Below, piece by piece: positions 1-12,284 of a stretch of DNA of 64,000 nucleotides. The position numbers were made by a program, and so were the translations under genes. This stretch comes from Pseudomonadota bacterium. GTDB taxonomy: Bacteria; Pseudomonadota; Alphaproteobacteria; Acetobacterales; Acetobacteraceae. The stretch is taken from assembly GCA_021781835.1 (NCBI GenBank), contig JAJXWD010000014.1, positions 1 to 64,000 of the forward strand, in the 5' to 3' direction. How positions within the stretch are numbered: position 1 is the stretch's first letter; each line of letters begins with the position of its first letter. The notes beneath the pieces are model-generated. The model saw nothing but the letters and a program-made list of their open reading frames with translations. It was not told where the DNA came from and did no database searches.

Positions 1-149
1 ACCCCCAAAACGCCCAATCCTACCTAACCCTCCCCAACGTCCTCTGCGTCGGCGGTTCCTGGATGCTCAAACCAGAACTCATCGCCACCAAAAACTGGCC
101 CGCCATCGAAAACCTGGCCCGCCAGGCCGCGGGGTTGAAAACACCATGA
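1..149 (+). CDS. eda: KDPG/KHG aldolase, C-terminal fragment
   Basis: This is the last 49 codons of a gene that begins before the window. The visible tail contains [12 protein letters not shown] followed by a short helix ending GLKTP. The VGGSWM phosphate-binding segment is typical of 2-keto-3-deoxy-6-phosphogluconate aldolase, which splits KDPG into pyruvate and glyceraldehyde-3-phosphate in the Entner-Doudoroff pathway. Its stop codon overlaps the pgi start as ATGA, so the two genes are probably translationally coupled in one sugar-catabolism operon. Only the C-terminus is visible, so the catalytic lysine cannot be checked. Confidence 0.85.
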   Translation, partial: PQNAQSYLTLPNVLCVGGSWMLKPELIATKNWPAIENLARQAAGLKTP

Positions 150-1693
150 TCGCACATCTCGCCGCCAGCGCCCCGCGCATCGCGGATCTGTTCGCGCAAG
201 ACCCCGCGCGCTTCACCAGCTTCTCGGCCAGGTTCGAGGATCTGCTGCTGGATTTCTCCAAAACATCGCTTACGAACGAAGCCCTGGCCGCGCTGCTGGA
301 CATGGCGCGAAACACGGGCCTTGAAGCCCGGCGCGACGCGATGTTTGCGGGCGAGAAGATCAACACCACCGAAAACCGCGCCGTGCTGCACACCGCGCTC
401 CGCGCGCCCGCCACCGCCCGAATTCTGGTCGATGGCCACGATGTCATCCCCGGCATCCACGAAACCCTCAATAAATGCCTGGACTTTGCCGAAGCCATCC
501 GCGCGGGGCGCCTGCGCGGCGCCACCGGCAAACGCTTCACCGACATCGTCAATATCGGCATTGGCGGCTCGGATCTCGGCCCCGCCATGGTCACCGCCGC
601 CCTTGGTCCCTATCACGATGGCCCGCGCGGCCATTTCGTCTCCAACATAGACGGCGCGCATATTCACGATGTGCTGAAACCGCTCGATCTCGAAACCACC
701 TTGTTCATCGTCGCGAGCAAGACCTTCACCACCATCGAGACCATGACCAACGCCCACACCGCGCGGGCCAGGCTGGTGGCGGCGCTGGGCGAGGCCGCGG
801 TCGGCGCGCATTTCGCCGCCGTCTCCACGGCCCTTCCCAAAATCCAGGAATTTGGCATCAGCCCAGAGCGCGCCTTCGGGTTTTGGGACTGGGTGGGCGG
901 GCGCTATTCGGTCTGGGGCGCCATCGGGCTGCCGGTGATGATCGCGGTGGGGGCGGAAAATTTCCGGTCCTTCCTCGCCGGCGCGCACGCCATGGATGAG
1001 CATTTCCGTATCGCCCCGCTGGCGAAAAACCTGCCCGTGCTGCTGGCGCTGGTGGGCGTGTGGCACCGCAATGCCTGCGGCTACCCCGCCCGCGCCGTGC
1101 TGCCCTACGACCAGCGCCTCGCCCGTTTCCCCGCTTATTTGCAGCAGCTCGACATGGAGAGCAACGGCAAGCGCGTGACGCGCGACGGCACGCCGGTGCA
1201 AACCGCCACCGGCCCGCTGGTGTTTGGCGAGCCCGGCACAAATGGTCAGCACGCGTTTTATCAGCTCATCCACCAGGGCAGCGATGTGATTCCGTGCGAA
1301 TTCCTCATCGCCGCCCAAGGCCATGAGCCGACGCTCGCCCACCACCATCAGCTTCTGGTGGCAAACTGCCTGGCCCAGTCACAGGCTTTGCTCATCGGCA
1401 GGACGCTCGAAGACGCCCAGGGCAACCCGCACCGCGTCTTCCCTGGCAACCGCCCCAGCGTCACGCTGGCCTATCAGCGCCTCACCCCCCACGCGCTCGG
1501 CCGCCTCATCGCGCTCTACGAGCACCGCATCTTCACCGAAGCCACGCTCTGGAACATCAACGCCTATGACCAATGGGGCGTCGAGCTCGGCAAGGAACTC
1601 GCCACCAGGCTCCTGCCCGCACTGCAAGGCGAGTCCATCGCGGGGCTCGATGGCTCGACCGGCGGGCTGGTCTCGTTTCTAAATCACAATTAA
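146..1693 (+). CDS. pgi: Glucose-6-phosphate isomerase
   Basis: A 515-residue cytosolic phosphoglucose isomerase that interconverts glucose-6-phosphate and fructose-6-phosphate. The sugar-phosphate motif [11 protein letters not shown] lies near residues 136-146. The family signature [13 protein letters not shown] is near 245, [18 protein letters not shown] carries the catalytic histidine region, and the C-terminal [14 protein letters not shown] signature is present. Slightly shorter than the E. coli enzyme (549 aa), as is common in alphaproteobacteria. The ATG is coupled to the eda stop. The stop codon overlaps the stop of the convergent acyl-CoA synthetase gene in the palindrome TTAA. Confidence 0.97.
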   Translation: MIAHLAASAPRIADLFAQDPARFTSFSARFEDLLLDFSKTSLTNEALAALLDMARNTGLEARRDAMFAGEKINTTENRAVLHTALRAPATARILVDGHDVIPGIHETLNKCLDFAEAIRAGRLRGATGKRFTDIVNIGIGGSDLGPAMVTAALGPYHDGPRGHFVSNIDGAHIHDVLKPLDLETTLFIVASKTFTTIETMTNAHTARARLVAALGEAAVGAHFAAVSTALPKIQEFGISPERAFGFWDWVGGRYSVWGAIGLPVMIAVGAENFRSFLAGAHAMDEHFRIAPLAKNLPVLLALVGVWHRNACGYPARAVLPYDQRLARFPAYLQQLDMESNGKRVTRDGTPVQTATGPLVFGEPGTNGQHAFYQLIHQGSDVIPCEFLIAAQGHEPTLAHHHQLLVANCLAQSQALLIGRTLEDAQGNPHRVFPGNRPSVTLAYQRLTPHALGRLIALYEHRIFTEATLWNINAYDQWGVELGKELATRLLPALQGESIAGLDGSTGGLVSFLNHN

Positions 1694-3372
1694 CGGCTTG
1701 CGGCGATCAAGGCGGCCAGTTCGGCGATCATCTGTTCGCGCATCTTGAATTTCTGGATCTTGCCCGTCACCGTCTTGGGCATTTCGTCCACGAACTTCAC
1801 ATGGCGCGGGATTTTGTGGTGCGCGATCTGGTCTTGGCAGAAGGCGCGCAACTCCTCGGCGGTCATGGTCTCGCCCTCGCGCAGAATCACCCAGGCGCAG
1901 AGTTCCTCGCCATAAAGCGGGTCGGGCACGCCGAACACCTGCACATCGAGGATTTTTGGATGTTTGTAGAGATATTCCTCGATCTCGCGCGGGTAGAGAT
2001 TTTCACCGCCCCGGATCACCATGTCCTTGATCCGCCCGACGATCTGGCAGAACCCTTCCTCATCCAGCGTCGCGAGGTCGCCGGTGTGCATCCAGCCCTC
2101 CTGCACGGCTTTGGCGGTTTGTTCCGCATCGTCCCAATAGCCCAGCATCACCGAATAGCCGCGCGTGCACAGCTCGCCCGGCGTGTTGATTGGCACAATG
2201 GCGCCATCCGCCCCGATGATCTTGACCTCGAGATGCGCCTGCACACGCCCGACGGTGGACACGCGGCGCGCGAGCGTGTCATCGAGCCCGGTCTGGAAGC
2301 TCACGGGGGAGGTTTCGGTCATGCCGTAGCAAATGGTCATGTCGCGCGCGTGCATCTGGCTGATGACCTTGCGCATCACCTCGATCGGGCAGGGGCTGCC
2401 CGCCATGATGCCGGTGCGCATGGCGGAAAGGTCGAAGCTCGTGAAGCGCGGATGGTCGAGTTCGGCGATGAACATGGTGGGCACGCCGTAGAGCGCGGTG
2501 CAGCGCTCATCGGCCGCGGTTTGCAGGGTTGTCAGCGGGTCGAATCCCTCGCCCGGCAGCACCATGGCGGCCCCCGAGGTGACGGCGGCCAGATTGCCCA
2601 TGACCATGCCAAAGCAATGATAAAGCGGCACGGGGATGCAGATGCGGTCGGCCTCGGTGAGCGCCATGCCCCGCCCGACCAGATAGCCGTTATTGAGAAT
2701 GTTGCGGTGGCTGAGCGTTACCCCCTTGGGCGCGCCGGTGGTGCCGGAGGTGAACTGGATGTTGATGGGGTCTTGCGCCCGCAGCGTGGGTGAGATGGCG
2801 GCCAGCAAGGCGCCGCCCGCCGCCCTGCCCTCCTGCTCCAGCGCGGCGAAGGCGAGCGTGCCAGGGCGCGGCGTCTCGCCCATCTGCACCACCAGCCGCA
2901 GCGTTGGCAGGCGGGCCGCGCGCAGCTGCCCCGGCGCGCAGCCATCCAGCTCGGGCGCGAGGGCGGCGATCATGCCCGGATAGTCGCTGGTTTTGAAAGG
3001 GGGCGCGATGATGAGCGCGCTCATGCCCACCTTGTTCAGCGCATATTCAAGCTCGGAGAGCCGGTAGGCCGGGTTGACGGTGGTGAGAATGAGCCCCGCC
3101 TTGGCACAGGCGAACTGGGTGAGCACCCATTCCACCCGGTTGAGCGACCAGATGCCCACCCGGTCGCCGGGCTTGAGCCCGCGCGCCAGCAGGCCGGCGG
3201 CCAGATCCTCGGCGCGGCTCTTGAGCGCCTGCCAGGAAAGCCGGACGCCTTGCGCCGGGCACACCAGCGCCTCGCGCGCGCCCCACAGCGCGGCGGCGTC
3301 ATCGAGCGCCCGGCCGATGGTTTTTTCGAGCAAGGCCGGCGTGACGCCGCCCCTTACGTAACTTTCCCTCAT
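1690..3372 (-). CDS. Medium/long-chain acyl-CoA synthetase (AMP-forming)
   Basis: A 560-residue member of the ANL adenylating superfamily that activates a carboxylic acid to its CoA thioester via an acyl-AMP. The P-loop-like motif [16 protein letters not shown], the core motif [12 protein letters not shown], the hinge-region [12 protein letters not shown] and the C-terminal catalytic lysine context GKIQKFKM are all visible. The best match in my judgement is the ACSF2/FadD-like group. The start is the ATG of MRESYVRGG at 3372; the open frame continues upstream but without protein-like sequence. It is the last gene of the liu-type operon, 56 bp after the CoA-ester lyase gene, so its substrate may be isovalerate or another branched-chain or terpenoid acid. 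The exact substrate is unknown. Confidence 0.9.
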   Translation of the reverse strand: MRESYVRGGVTPALLEKTIGRALDDAAALWGAREALVCPAQGVRLSWQALKSRAEDLAAGLLARGLKPGDRVGIWSLNRVEWVLTQFACAKAGLILTTVNPAYRLSELEYALNKVGMSALIIAPPFKTSDYPGMIAALAPELDGCAPGQLRAARLPTLRLVVQMGETPRPGTLAFAALEQEGRAAGGALLAAISPTLRAQDPINIQFTSGTTGAPKGVTLSHRNILNNGYLVGRGMALTEADRICIPVPLYHCFGMVMGNLAAVTSGAAMVLPGEGFDPLTTLQTAADERCTALYGVPTMFIAELDHPRFTSFDLSAMRTGIMAGSPCPIEVMRKVISQMHARDMTICYGMTETSPVSFQTGLDDTLARRVSTVGRVQAHLEVKIIGADGAIVPINTPGELCTRGYSVMLGYWDDAEQTAKAVQEGWMHTGDLATLDEEGFCQIVGRIKDMVIRGGENLYPREIEEYLYKHPKILDVQVFGVPDPLYGEELCAWVILREGETMTAEELRAFCQDQIAHHKIPRHVKFVDEMPKTVTGKIQKFKMREQMIAELAALIAASR

Positions 3373-3428
3373 CGTCTCTCTCTCCCGGGTATTTTTAATC
3401 TTTAAAGAGGAAGGATCGGCGCGAGGGG

Positions 3429-4298
3429 TCAGGCTGGCCTGACCCTCGCCAATAATCTCTGGGCCTGTTTGAGGTGAGGCAAATCGAGCATCCGCCCTTG
3501 ATGCGCCACCACCCCCGCGCCGGGCGCGGCGGCGAACAGCGCCTCGATAGCCCGCGCCTCGGCGATTTCGGCGGTCGAGGGGGTCATGATCTCGTTGATC
3601 ACCGGCACTTGCGCGGGGTGAATGGCCATCATGCTCACGAACCCCTCGCGCTTGGCTTGGGCGGCCCAGGCGCGCAGCCCGTCGAGGTCGCGGAAATCGG
3701 GATAGACCGTATCGATGGCGGCGACATTGGCGGCGGCGGCGCCCGCCAGGCAGAGCGAGCGCACCAGGCGGCAAAGATCGGTGAGCGCGCCGTCGGGCTG
3801 GCGGGCATGGGTGGCGCCGATGGCGGCGGGCAGATCCTCGGCGCCCCAGGTGAGGCCGATCAGCCGCGGTCCGGCGGCCGCGTAGCCGCCGAGCGAAAAC
3901 ACCGAGGCCGGGGTCTCGGTGGCGATGGCTAAAATCCGCGTGCGCCCGGGCTCAAGCCCGAAGGCGGCTTCCAGCGCCTCGAGATAGGCGCCGAGCTTTT
4001 GCACATCGGCCACCGAATCAGGCTTGGGCAGCACGATGCCATCGGGCGCGTGGGGCATGATGGTGGCGAGATCGGAGAGCGCGAGGCCAGAGCCAAGCGG
4101 GTTGATGCGCACCCAGAGCGCGGGGCCGGTGCGCGGCGCCGCCAGCGTTTGCCCGGCAAGCACGCGCGCGGCGGGCTTGGCGCCAAGCGCGACCGAATCC
4201 TCGAGGTCGAGAATCAGCGCATCCGCCCCCGCCCCCAGCGCCTTGGCGATTTTGGGGGCGGAGTCGGCGGGCACGAACAGCCAGGAGCGCGGGGTCAT
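3429..4298 (-). CDS. HpcH/HpaI-family CoA-ester lyase (citrate lyase beta-like)
   Basis: A 289-residue TIM-barrel protein of the HpcH/HpaI/CitE family. It opens with [13 protein letters not shown], the usual N-terminus of CoA-ester lyases, and has [10 protein letters not shown] (metal-binding region) and [13 protein letters not shown]. Characterised relatives cleave malyl-CoA, beta-methylmalyl-CoA or citramalyl-CoA. The ATG at 4298 overlaps the stop of the upstream MaoC gene as ATGA. The operon contains no recognisable HMG-CoA lyase, so this protein could do the C-C cleavage step of the pathway; that is inference. The family assignment is firm and the substrate is open. Confidence 0.9.
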   Translation of the reverse strand: MTPRSWLFVPADSAPKIAKALGAGADALILDLEDSVALGAKPAARVLAGQTLAAPRTGPALWVRINPLGSGLALSDLATIMPHAPDGIVLPKPDSVADVQKLGAYLEALEAAFGLEPGRTRILAIATETPASVFSLGGYAAAGPRLIGLTWGAEDLPAAIGATHARQPDGALTDLCRLVRSLCLAGAAAANVAAIDTVYPDFRDLDGLRAWAAQAKREGFVSMMAIHPAQVPVINEIMTPSTAEIAEARAIEALFAAAPGAGVVAHQGRMLDLPHLKQAQRLLARVRPA

Positions 4299-4747
4299 GC
4301 CGGCCTCTTGGCCAGCAGCGCGGTGCGCTTGCACTGGCACACCAGCTCGCTCCGCTGGTTGAACATACGGTGGGTGAACACCACCAGCCCGGCGGCGGGG
4401 CGCGATTTGCTTTCGCGCTTGCCGGTCACCACCGTTTCGGCGCGCAGCGTGTCGCCCACGAACACGGGCTTGGGCATCACCACCTCGTCATAGCCCAGAT
4501 TGGCGATCAGCGTGCCCAGCGTGGTGTCGCCCACCGACAGCCCGACCATGAGCGAGAAGGTGAACAGCCCGTTGACCACAATGCGCCCGAACTCGGTTTG
4601 CGCGGCGTACTCGGCATCCAGGTGCAAGGGCTGGGGGTTGTGGGTGAGGGTGGTGATGAGCAGATTGTCGGTCTCGGTCACCGTGCGGTGGAGATCGTGG
4701 CGGATCTCATCGCCGGGGGTGAAGTCATCGAAATAGCGTCCGGCCAT
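4295..4747 (-). CDS. MaoC-like hot-dog-fold hydratase/dehydratase
   Basis: 150 residues with a single MaoC hot-dog domain. It has [11 protein letters not shown] at the start and the hydratase active-site region [15 protein letters not shown], containing the Asp/His pair typical of R-specific enoyl-CoA hydratases, then [19 protein letters not shown]. It probably hydrates an enoyl-CoA in the same pathway as the flanking liu genes. It lies between liuD (3-bp gap) and the CoA-ester lyase (ATGA overlap). No crotonase-type methylglutaconyl-CoA hydratase gene (liuC) is visible in this operon, so this protein may substitute for it. Confidence 0.88.
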   Translation of the reverse strand: MAGRYFDDFTPGDEIRHDLHRTVTETDNLLITTLTHNPQPLHLDAEYAAQTEFGRIVVNGLFTFSLMVGLSVGDTTLGTLIANLGYDEVVMPKPVFVGDTLRAETVVTGKRESKSRPAAGLVVFTHRMFNQRSELVCQCKRTALLAKRPA

Positions 4748-4750
4748 GGG

Positions 4751-6622
<1,872 letters not shown>

Positions 6623-6626
6623 GGCG

Positions 6627-8252
6627 TCACATCCGGAACAGGCCAAAGCGGGGCGAAGGCGGAATGGGGGCGTTGAGCGCGGCGGAAATGGCCAGGCCCA
6701 GCGCATCGCGCGTTTGGGCGGGGTCGATGATGCCGTCATCCCACAGGCGCGCGGTGGCGTAATAGGGGCTGCCCTCTTCCTCGTAGCGGGCGCGGATGGG
6801 CGCCTTGAAGGCGGCTTCCTCCTCGGCGCTCCAGCTGCCGCCCTTGGCTTCCAGCCCGTCGCGCTTGACGGTGGCCAGCACGCTCGCCGCCTGCTCGCCG
6901 CCCATGACGCTGATGCGCGAATTGGGCCAGCTGAACAAAAAGCGCGGGCCGTAGGCCCGGCCGCACATGCCGTAATTGCCCGCCCCGAAGCTGCCCCCGG
7001 TGAGCACCGTGAATTTGGGCACGCTGGCGGTGGCAACCGCCGTCACCATCTTGGCGCCGTCCTTGGCGATGCCCTGAGCCTCGTATTTGCCGCCCACCAT
7101 GAAGCCCGAGATGTTTTGCAAAAACACCAAAGGCGTGCGGCGCTGGCAGGCCAGCTCGATGAAATGCGCGGCCTTTTGCGCGCTTTCTGAAAACAGCACG
7201 CCGTTATTGGCGAGCAGCGCCACCGGATAGCCCCAGATGCGGGCGAAGCCGGTGACGAGGGAGGTGCCGTATTGGGGCTTGAACTCGTGCAGCGCGCTGT
7301 CATCGACGATGCGCGCGATCACCTCGCGGGCGTCGTAAGGGGCGCGGACATCGGTCGGGATGATGCCATACAGCTCCTCGGGGGCGAAGCGCGGCGGCTT
7401 GGGCGGGGCGAGGTCGAGATCGACGGTTTTGCGGGTGTTGAGGCGGGCGACGATGTCGCGCACGATGGACAGCGCATGCTCATCGTCGATGGCGATATGG
7501 TCGGCCACGCCCGAGCGCTTGCCGTGCGTGTCGGCGCCGCCCAGCTCGGTGGCCGAGATCACCTCGCCGGTGGCGGCCTTGACCAGCGGCGGCCCGGCCA
7601 GAAAAATCGCCCCCTGGCTGTCCTCGCCGCGCCCGCGCACGATGATGGTTTCATCCGACATGGCCGGCACATAGGCGCCGCCCGCGGTCGAGAGCCCCAT
7701 GACACAGGCGATCTGGCTGATGCCCTGGGCGCTCATATTGGCCTGGTTGTAAAAAATCCGCCCGAAATGCTCCTTGTCGGGAAACACCTCGGCCTGGTGG
7801 GGCAGATTGGCGCCGCCTGAATCGACCAGATAGATGCAGGGCAGCCGGTTCTCGAGGGCGATTTCCTGGGCGCGCAGATGTTTTTTCACGGTGAGCGGAA
7901 AATAAACCCCGCCTTTCACCGTGGCATCGTTGGCCACCACCATCACCTCGCGGCCCGAGACGGTGCCGATGCCGCAAATCAGCCCGGCGCCGGGGGCATC
8001 GTCGTTATAAAGCCCGAAGGCGGCGAGCTGGCCGATTTCGAGAAAGGCGCTGCCGGGATCGAGCAGGCGCTCCACCCGCGCGCGCGCCAGCAGCTTGCCG
8101 CGCGCGGTGTGGCGGGCGCGGAGCGGCTCGGGGCCGCCCAGGCTGGTGGTGGCCACGCGCGCGCGCAGCTCTTGGGCCAGAGCGCGGTTATGGGCGGCGT
8201 TGCGGGCGAAATTTTCCGAGCCCGTGTCGATGGCGCTGGAGAGGTGGGTCAT
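6627..8252 (-). CDS. liuB: Methylcrotonyl-CoA carboxylase carboxyltransferase (beta) subunit
   Basis: A 541-residue acyl-CoA carboxyltransferase that moves the carboxyl group from carboxybiotin to methylcrotonyl-CoA. It has two crotonase-fold halves: [23 protein letters not shown] and [11 protein letters not shown] in the N-half, and [11 protein letters not shown] and [16 protein letters not shown] in the C-half. The last motif is characteristic of MCC and propionyl-CoA carboxylase beta chains. The ATG overlaps the liuA stop as ATGA, giving a tightly coupled liuA-liuB-liuD order. Confidence 0.93.
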   Translation of the reverse strand: MTHLSSAIDTGSENFARNAAHNRALAQELRARVATTSLGGPEPLRARHTARGKLLARARVERLLDPGSAFLEIGQLAAFGLYNDDAPGAGLICGIGTVSGREVMVVANDATVKGGVYFPLTVKKHLRAQEIALENRLPCIYLVDSGGANLPHQAEVFPDKEHFGRIFYNQANMSAQGISQIACVMGLSTAGGAYVPAMSDETIIVRGRGEDSQGAIFLAGPPLVKAATGEVISATELGGADTHGKRSGVADHIAIDDEHALSIVRDIVARLNTRKTVDLDLAPPKPPRFAPEELYGIIPTDVRAPYDAREVIARIVDDSALHEFKPQYGTSLVTGFARIWGYPVALLANNGVLFSESAQKAAHFIELACQRRTPLVFLQNISGFMVGGKYEAQGIAKDGAKMVTAVATASVPKFTVLTGGSFGAGNYGMCGRAYGPRFLFSWPNSRISVMGGEQAASVLATVKRDGLEAKGGSWSAEEEAAFKAPIRARYEEEGSPYYATARLWDDGIIDPAQTRDALGLAISAALNAPIPPSPRFGLFRM

Positions 8253-9400
8253 GAGTTCATCAGCTCACGGCCGATCAGGTAGCGGCGGATCTCATTGGTA
8301 CCGGCGCCGATATCGTAGAGCTTGGCATCGCGCACCAGCCGCTCGATGCCCGTGTCGCGCAGATAGCCGGCGCCGCCAAAAGCCTGGATGGCCTCGAGCG
8401 CGACCTTCACCGCGTTCTCGCTGGCCAGCAAAATGGCGCCCGCGGCATCAAAGCGCGTGGTCAGCCCGGCATCGGCCGCGCGGGCCACGGCGTAAACATA
8501 GGCGCGGGTGGAAGAGAGCGCGACATACATATCGGCCAGCTTGCCCTGCATCAGCTGGAAATCGCCGATGCGCTGGCCGAACTGGGTGCGCTCCTTCACA
8601 TAGGGCAGCACGGCATCGAGGGCGGCCTGCATGATGCCGAGCGGCCCGGCGGCCAGCACGGCGCGCTCATAATCGAGCCCGCTCATCAGCACCTTCACGC
8701 CGCCATTCAGGGGGCCCATGAGGTTTTCCTCGGGCACTTCGCACTCATCGAAGATCAGCTCGCCCGTGTCCGAGCCGCGCATGCCCATTTTGTCGAGCTT
8801 CTGGCCGGTCGAGAAGCCCTTGAACCCGCGCTCGACGATGAACACCGAAATGCCCCTGGGCCCGGCGGATGGTTCGGTTTTGGCGTAAACCACCAGCGTG
8901 TCGGCGATGGGGGCGTTGGTGATCCAGAATTTATTGCCGTTCAGGATATAGCGATCGCCCTTTTTCTCGGCGCGCAGCTTCATCGAGACCACATCGGACC
9001 CCGCGCCCACCTCGCTCATGGCCAGCGAGCCGACATGCTCGCCCGAGATCAGCTTGGGCAGATAGCGGCGCTTTTGCTCAGGCGTGCCCCAGCGGCGGAG
9101 CTGGTTGATGCACAAATTGGAGTGCGCGCCATAGGAAAGCCCGACCGAGGCGGAAGCGCGCGAAATCTCCTCGACCGCCAGAACATGCTCGAGATAGCCA
9201 AGCCCAAGCCCGCCCCATTCCTCCTCGACCGTGATGCCGTGCAGGCCGAGATCGCCCATTTCGGTCCAGAGGGCGCGGTCGAAATGATTATCGGCGTCGA
9301 TTTTTGGGGCCAGGGGCGCGATGCGCGCCTGGGCGAATTTCGCCGTGCTCTCGCGGATGGCCTGGGCGGTTTCGCTCAGGCCGAAATCGAGCTGGGACAC
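8249..9400 (-). CDS. liuA: Isovaleryl-CoA dehydrogenase
   Basis: A 383-residue FAD-dependent acyl-CoA dehydrogenase that oxidises isovaleryl-CoA to 3-methylcrotonyl-CoA and passes electrons to ETF. Family motifs are [46 protein letters not shown] and the C-terminal [19 protein letters not shown]. Start is GTG (MSQLDFGLS) with a GGAGGA ribosome site about 8 bp upstream. It is the first gene of the operon and is divergent from a LysR gene. Its position before liuB and liuD makes the isovaleryl assignment stronger than the general acyl-CoA dehydrogenase one. Confidence 0.93.
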   Translation of the reverse strand: MSQLDFGLSETAQAIRESTAKFAQARIAPLAPKIDADNHFDRALWTEMGDLGLHGITVEEEWGGLGLGYLEHVLAVEEISRASASVGLSYGAHSNLCINQLRRWGTPEQKRRYLPKLISGEHVGSLAMSEVGAGSDVVSMKLRAEKKGDRYILNGNKFWITNAPIADTLVVYAKTEPSAGPRGISVFIVERGFKGFSTGQKLDKMGMRGSDTGELIFDECEVPEENLMGPLNGGVKVLMSGLDYERAVLAAGPLGIMQAALDAVLPYVKERTQFGQRIGDFQLMQGKLADMYVALSSTRAYVYAVARAADAGLTTRFDAAGAILLASENAVKVALEAIQAFGGAGYLRDTGIERLVRDAKLYDIGAGTNEIRRYLIGRELMNS

Positions 9401-9478
9401 GCGGTTCCTCCATTTTGTCTGTTGGGCGCAGCCTAGCGCGGCCAGACTGAAAGATGAAATTGAAAGTTTCTGCCGGGC

Positions 9479-9497
9479 TGATAGATGTGATCTATCA
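9479..9497. promoter_or_regulatory. Candidate LysR operator (T-N11-A dyad)
   Basis: A perfect 8-bp inverted repeat, TGATAGAT and ATCTATCA, separated by GTG. Its centre contains the T-N11-A spacing recognised by LysR-type regulators. It sits in the 96-bp gap between liuA (minus) and the divergent lysR (plus), and its last base is the A of the lysR ATG. Binding there would block lysR translation or transcription (autorepression) and could activate the liu operon from about 80 bp upstream of liuA. Confidence 0.65.
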
Positions 9498-10372
9498 TGG
9501 ACGGATATTTATTGCGGTATTTTCTGGCGGTGGCCGAGGTGGGCAATTTTTCCCGCGCGGCGGGGCAGGTGAATGTCACCCAGCCCACCCTCTCGGCGGG
9601 CATTGCCAAGCTTGAGGCCCAGCTCGGCCAGCGCCTGTTCGAGCGCGACCGCAAGCGCGTGGCGCTGACCCCGGCGGGCAGCCGGTTTTTAAAGCACGCC
9701 CAGCGGATCGCGGCCGAATATGAGCTGGCGCTGCGCGAAATCTCGGCCACCCCGCCGGCGCCCCGGCTGCGCGTGGGGGTGCTTTCCACCTTTCCCACCA
9801 TCCGGCTCGAGGCGCTGGTGCGCGCCCACATGGCCCGGCCCGGCGCCGAGACGCTGGAATTTCTGGATGGCAGCGAAAGAGAGCTGAAAACCTGGCTCGA
9901 GGATGAGCGGATCGAGCTGGCGGTTACCCAACTGCGCCCCGGCACGCCGCATCTGGCGCAAGAGGGGCTGTACCGCGAGGCCTATGTGCTGGTGATGGCC
10001 GCCACCCACCGCCTGGCCGGGCGCGATCTGGTGCGCGGCGAGGAGCTGGCCGAGGATGCCATGATCATCCGCCGCCATTGCGAGGTGCTGGCCGCGACCA
10101 GCCAGTATTTCACCCAGCGCGGGGTGCGGCCGGGCTTCGCACTTAAAACCACCAATGACGACAAGGCCCTGGCCTTGGTGCGCGCGGGGCTTGGCGTGAC
10201 CGTGATGCCCGAGAGCTTCGCGGGCGATGGCATTGTCGCGGCGCGGATGCGCGATTTCGACCATGAGCGCGAGATCGGGCTGGTTTATTCGGCGCGCGGC
10301 CGGCGCCTGGCCCAGGGCGGGTGCGCGTTTGTCGAGGCCGCCCGGCGGGTGCTGGTGCCAGCTTGGCGCTAG
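9497..10372 (+). CDS. LysR-family transcriptional regulator, divergent from liu operon
   Basis: 291 residues: an N-terminal winged HTH ([19 protein letters not shown], then [25 protein letters not shown]) and a periplasmic-binding-protein-like effector domain from about residue 90. Its divergent position and the dyad overlapping its start codon suggest that it controls the leucine/isovalerate operon and itself. Known liu operons are usually run by LiuR (MerR) or LiuQ (TetR), so LysR control here would be a variation. The stop codon TAG is the first part of a 103-bp dispersed repeat. Confidence 0.9.
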   Translation: MDGYLLRYFLAVAEVGNFSRAAGQVNVTQPTLSAGIAKLEAQLGQRLFERDRKRVALTPAGSRFLKHAQRIAAEYELALREISATPPAPRLRVGVLSTFPTIRLEALVRAHMARPGAETLEFLDGSERELKTWLEDERIELAVTQLRPGTPHLAQEGLYREAYVLVMAATHRLAGRDLVRGEELAEDAMIIRRHCEVLAATSQYFTQRGVRPGFALKTTNDDKALALVRAGLGVTVMPESFAGDGIVAARMRDFDHEREIGLVYSARGRRLAQGGCAFVEAARRVLVPAWR

Positions 10373-10472
10373 AGCGGGATGCGTTATGACGCACCCGCTC
10401 TCCTCTTGTTTGGGCGATCAATTTCATTGGTTTAGCTTGCGTCTGCCGTCTCAACCCAACCCAATATCGATC
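10370..10472. repeat. 103-bp dispersed repeat, copy A
   Basis: A 103-bp block beginning at the LysR stop codon. It opens with a terminator-like hairpin (AGAGCGGG and CCCGCTCT arms with inner GCGT/ACGC pairing), followed by GATCAATTTCA and TTAGCTTGCGTCTG. An equally long block at 50326-50428 aligns without length change and is roughly three-quarters identical by eye. Here it probably also terminates lysR. Confidence 0.75.
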
Positions 10473-10628
10473 TGGTGCCCTCAGTCTGAACTCCGTTGGA
10501 GTTCTGAACCATCACACGAGCGCGAAGAAAATTTAATCAGATGTATCCACCCCCGCACATTCGGGCACGTTCCGCACCGTATATGCCGTACGGCACGTTC
10601 ATGCGCCGTGGACAACTCTGAAATATGC

Positions 10629-10686
10629 AGGAAAAACAATGGCGTCCCCAGGGGGATTCGAACCCCCGTTACCGCCGTGAGAGGGC
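10629..10686. repeat. attL core: 58-bp direct repeat containing a partial tRNA-Glu
   Basis: Identical to 16317-16374. It starts with AGGAAAAACAAT and continues with the 3' half of tRNA-Glu (acceptor 3' strand, T-arm, anticodon-stem 3' side), ending exactly where similarity to the tRNA stops (GAGGGC then A instead of G). This is the typical result of tyrosine-recombinase integration into a tRNA gene. Confidence 0.92.
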
Positions 10687-10779
10687 AGAAACAAGCCTCT
10701 TATAGCGTCCCAGCGCGTTCTTAATGTCTTTGAATAGATTGATTTTACGTCCCTGCTAATCCCCTTGCGTCCCGGTACA

Positions 10780-10803
10780 TATAGTGAGTAAATAGTGAGT
10801 AAG
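10780..10803. promoter_or_regulatory. Left arm-type site: tandem GTGAGTAA
   Basis: Two GTGAGTAA units 11 bp apart, lying 20 bp before the integrase ATG. The same 24-bp block with one mismatch recurs at 16257-16280 just inside the right end. Paired sites inside both ends are expected for integrase arm-binding sequences. They could also regulate int. Confidence 0.65.
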
Positions 10804-10823
10804 TGATTTTTAGGCGGTAACTC

Positions 10824-12122
10824 ATGCCCAGGAGGGCCCGAGACGAAAAGCTAGACACCCGCGCCGCTAGGCTGCGCTTGGTGCCACGTCATGCCCCCTA
10901 CTGGCGCAGCATCCAGGAAGGCCGGGCTATAGGCTACCGGCGCGCCTCTGCCGGCCGGGCTGGGCAATGGCAGGCCCGCTTTCTCGACCGTGACGAAGCA
11001 GGCGAACGCATGTGGAAATTTGCCTCTCTGGGCGCGGCTGACGACCTGCTTGACGCGGACGGCATCGACACCTTGAACTTTACCCAAGCGCAAGAGAAAG
11101 CCCGCGAATGGTTTGCTGGGATTACACGCACCCGGCGCGGAGCGCCCGAGCCGACGACCGTAGAGCAGGCCATGACGGCTTACCTGGCGGATTATAAGGC
11201 GCGCGGCGGCAAAGACCCTAAAGGGCTGGCAAGTACCATAGAGGCCCATATCAAGCCCAAGCTCGGCGAGAAGAAGCTGTCTGACCTGACGACCGCCATT
11301 ATTCGCAAATGGCACCAGGGGCTTGCCATCACCGCCCCCCGCCTGCGGACCAAAAGGACCGCGACCAAACAGGCCGTGCGCGAAGTGGCCGAGGATGACA
11401 CCGAGGGCAAACGTGCCCGCCGCGCGTCAGCCAACCGCGTGCTAACCGTGCTCAAGGCCGCGCTCAACCTAGCCTATGCTGACGGCAAGGTGGAGAGCGA
11501 TGACGCCTGGCGCCGGGTGAAGCCTTTCAAGGCCGTGGAAGCCGCCCGCGTGCGCTTCCTGACCGATGACGAAGCCACCAGACTTGTGAACGCTGCGGGG
11601 ACCGACTTCCGCCCCATGATTACCGCCGCTCTGTTGACCGGGGCGCGCTGGGGCGAGTTGGTTGCCTTCAAGGTTGCCGATTTCAACCCCGAGGCTGGCA
11701 CCCTGCATGTACGTGTGAGCAAGACAGGCAAGCCCCGCCACATCATGCTCACTGACGAGGGGAAGGCGTTCTTTACCCAGCAATGTACCGGCAAGACTGG
11801 CAAAAGCCTGATCCTGCCCCGCCCTGATGGCGAGGACTGGGGCAAGAGCGAACAGCACCGGCCCATGCGCGCGGCGTGCAAGACTGCCAAGATTGCACCG
11901 GCCATTGGCTTCCATATCTTGCGCCACACCCACGCCAGCCGCCTTGCTATGTCTGGCGTCCCTCTTGGCGTTATCGCCGCCCAGCTCGGCAACAGCGAGG
12001 CAATTTGCGCCAAGCACTACGCCCACCTGTGCCCCGGCTATGTGGCTGAGAGCATCCGCGCCGCCTTCACCCCCTTGGGCATCGTGTCCGAGAGCAATGT
12101 GACCGCATTGAAAAAAGCGTGA
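10824..12122 (+). CDS. int: Tyrosine recombinase / integrase
   Basis: A 432-residue phage-type integrase. The N-terminal arm/core-binding region runs to about residue 235 (DUF4102-less type with an AYLADYKARGGKDPKG SAM-like core). The catalytic domain then has R275 (LTGARWGEL), probable K300 (VSKTGKPRH), H364-x-x-R367-H368 (HILRHTHAS) and Y399 (AKHYAHL), so all active-site residues are present. It cuts and joins the tRNA-Glu attachment sites. The ATG lies just after the left tandem GTGAGTAA site. The catalytic set is intact, so the element may still be mobile. Confidence 0.95.
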   Translation: MPRRARDEKLDTRAARLRLVPRHAPYWRSIQEGRAIGYRRASAGRAGQWQARFLDRDEAGERMWKFASLGAADDLLDADGIDTLNFTQAQEKAREWFAGITRTRRGAPEPTTVEQAMTAYLADYKARGGKDPKGLASTIEAHIKPKLGEKKLSDLTTAIIRKWHQGLAITAPRLRTKRTATKQAVREVAEDDTEGKRARRASANRVLTVLKAALNLAYADGKVESDDAWRRVKPFKAVEAARVRFLTDDEATRLVNAAGTDFRPMITAALLTGARWGELVAFKVADFNPEAGTLHVRVSKTGKPRHIMLTDEGKAFFTQQCTGKTGKSLILPRPDGEDWGKSEQHRPMRAACKTAKIAPAIGFHILRHTHASRLAMSGVPLGVIAAQLGNSEAICAKHYAHLCPGYVAESIRAAFTPLGIVSESNVTALKKA

Positions 12123-12284
12123 ACACAATGCGCCCCGCACCTAATCCGGCTAAACCACCTAATCGGCCCCCAGAACACTATGGAAGGGCAGCGACCGCGC
12201 GCGGCGGCACCGCGTAAACAAGTTGGGCCGGAGGCGTTGCAGCGCCACCCGGCCCGGATGATCCCAACAATGGAGGTTCAAACC

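Larger units (their letters stand above)
10373..10823. other. Gene-free stretch around the left end of the mobile element
   Basis: No credible protein gene. It contains the rest of dispersed repeat A, a small hairpin at 10488-10504 (GAACTCC, GTT, GGAGTTC), the attL core at 10629-10686, and a tandem GTGAGTAA site at 10780-10803 just ahead of the integrase start. Confidence 0.7.

Noticed and set aside
20-1348. Long open frame on the minus strand across pgi
   Set aside because: It mirrors the pgi codons in the opposite strand, is rich in Arg/Gly/His and has no family motif; high GC makes such shadows common.
10641-10724. A second tRNA-Glu gene at the left end of the island
   Set aside because: Only the 3' half matches; after GAGGGC the anticodon loop, D-arm and 5' acceptor strand are missing, so it is an attachment-site remnant.
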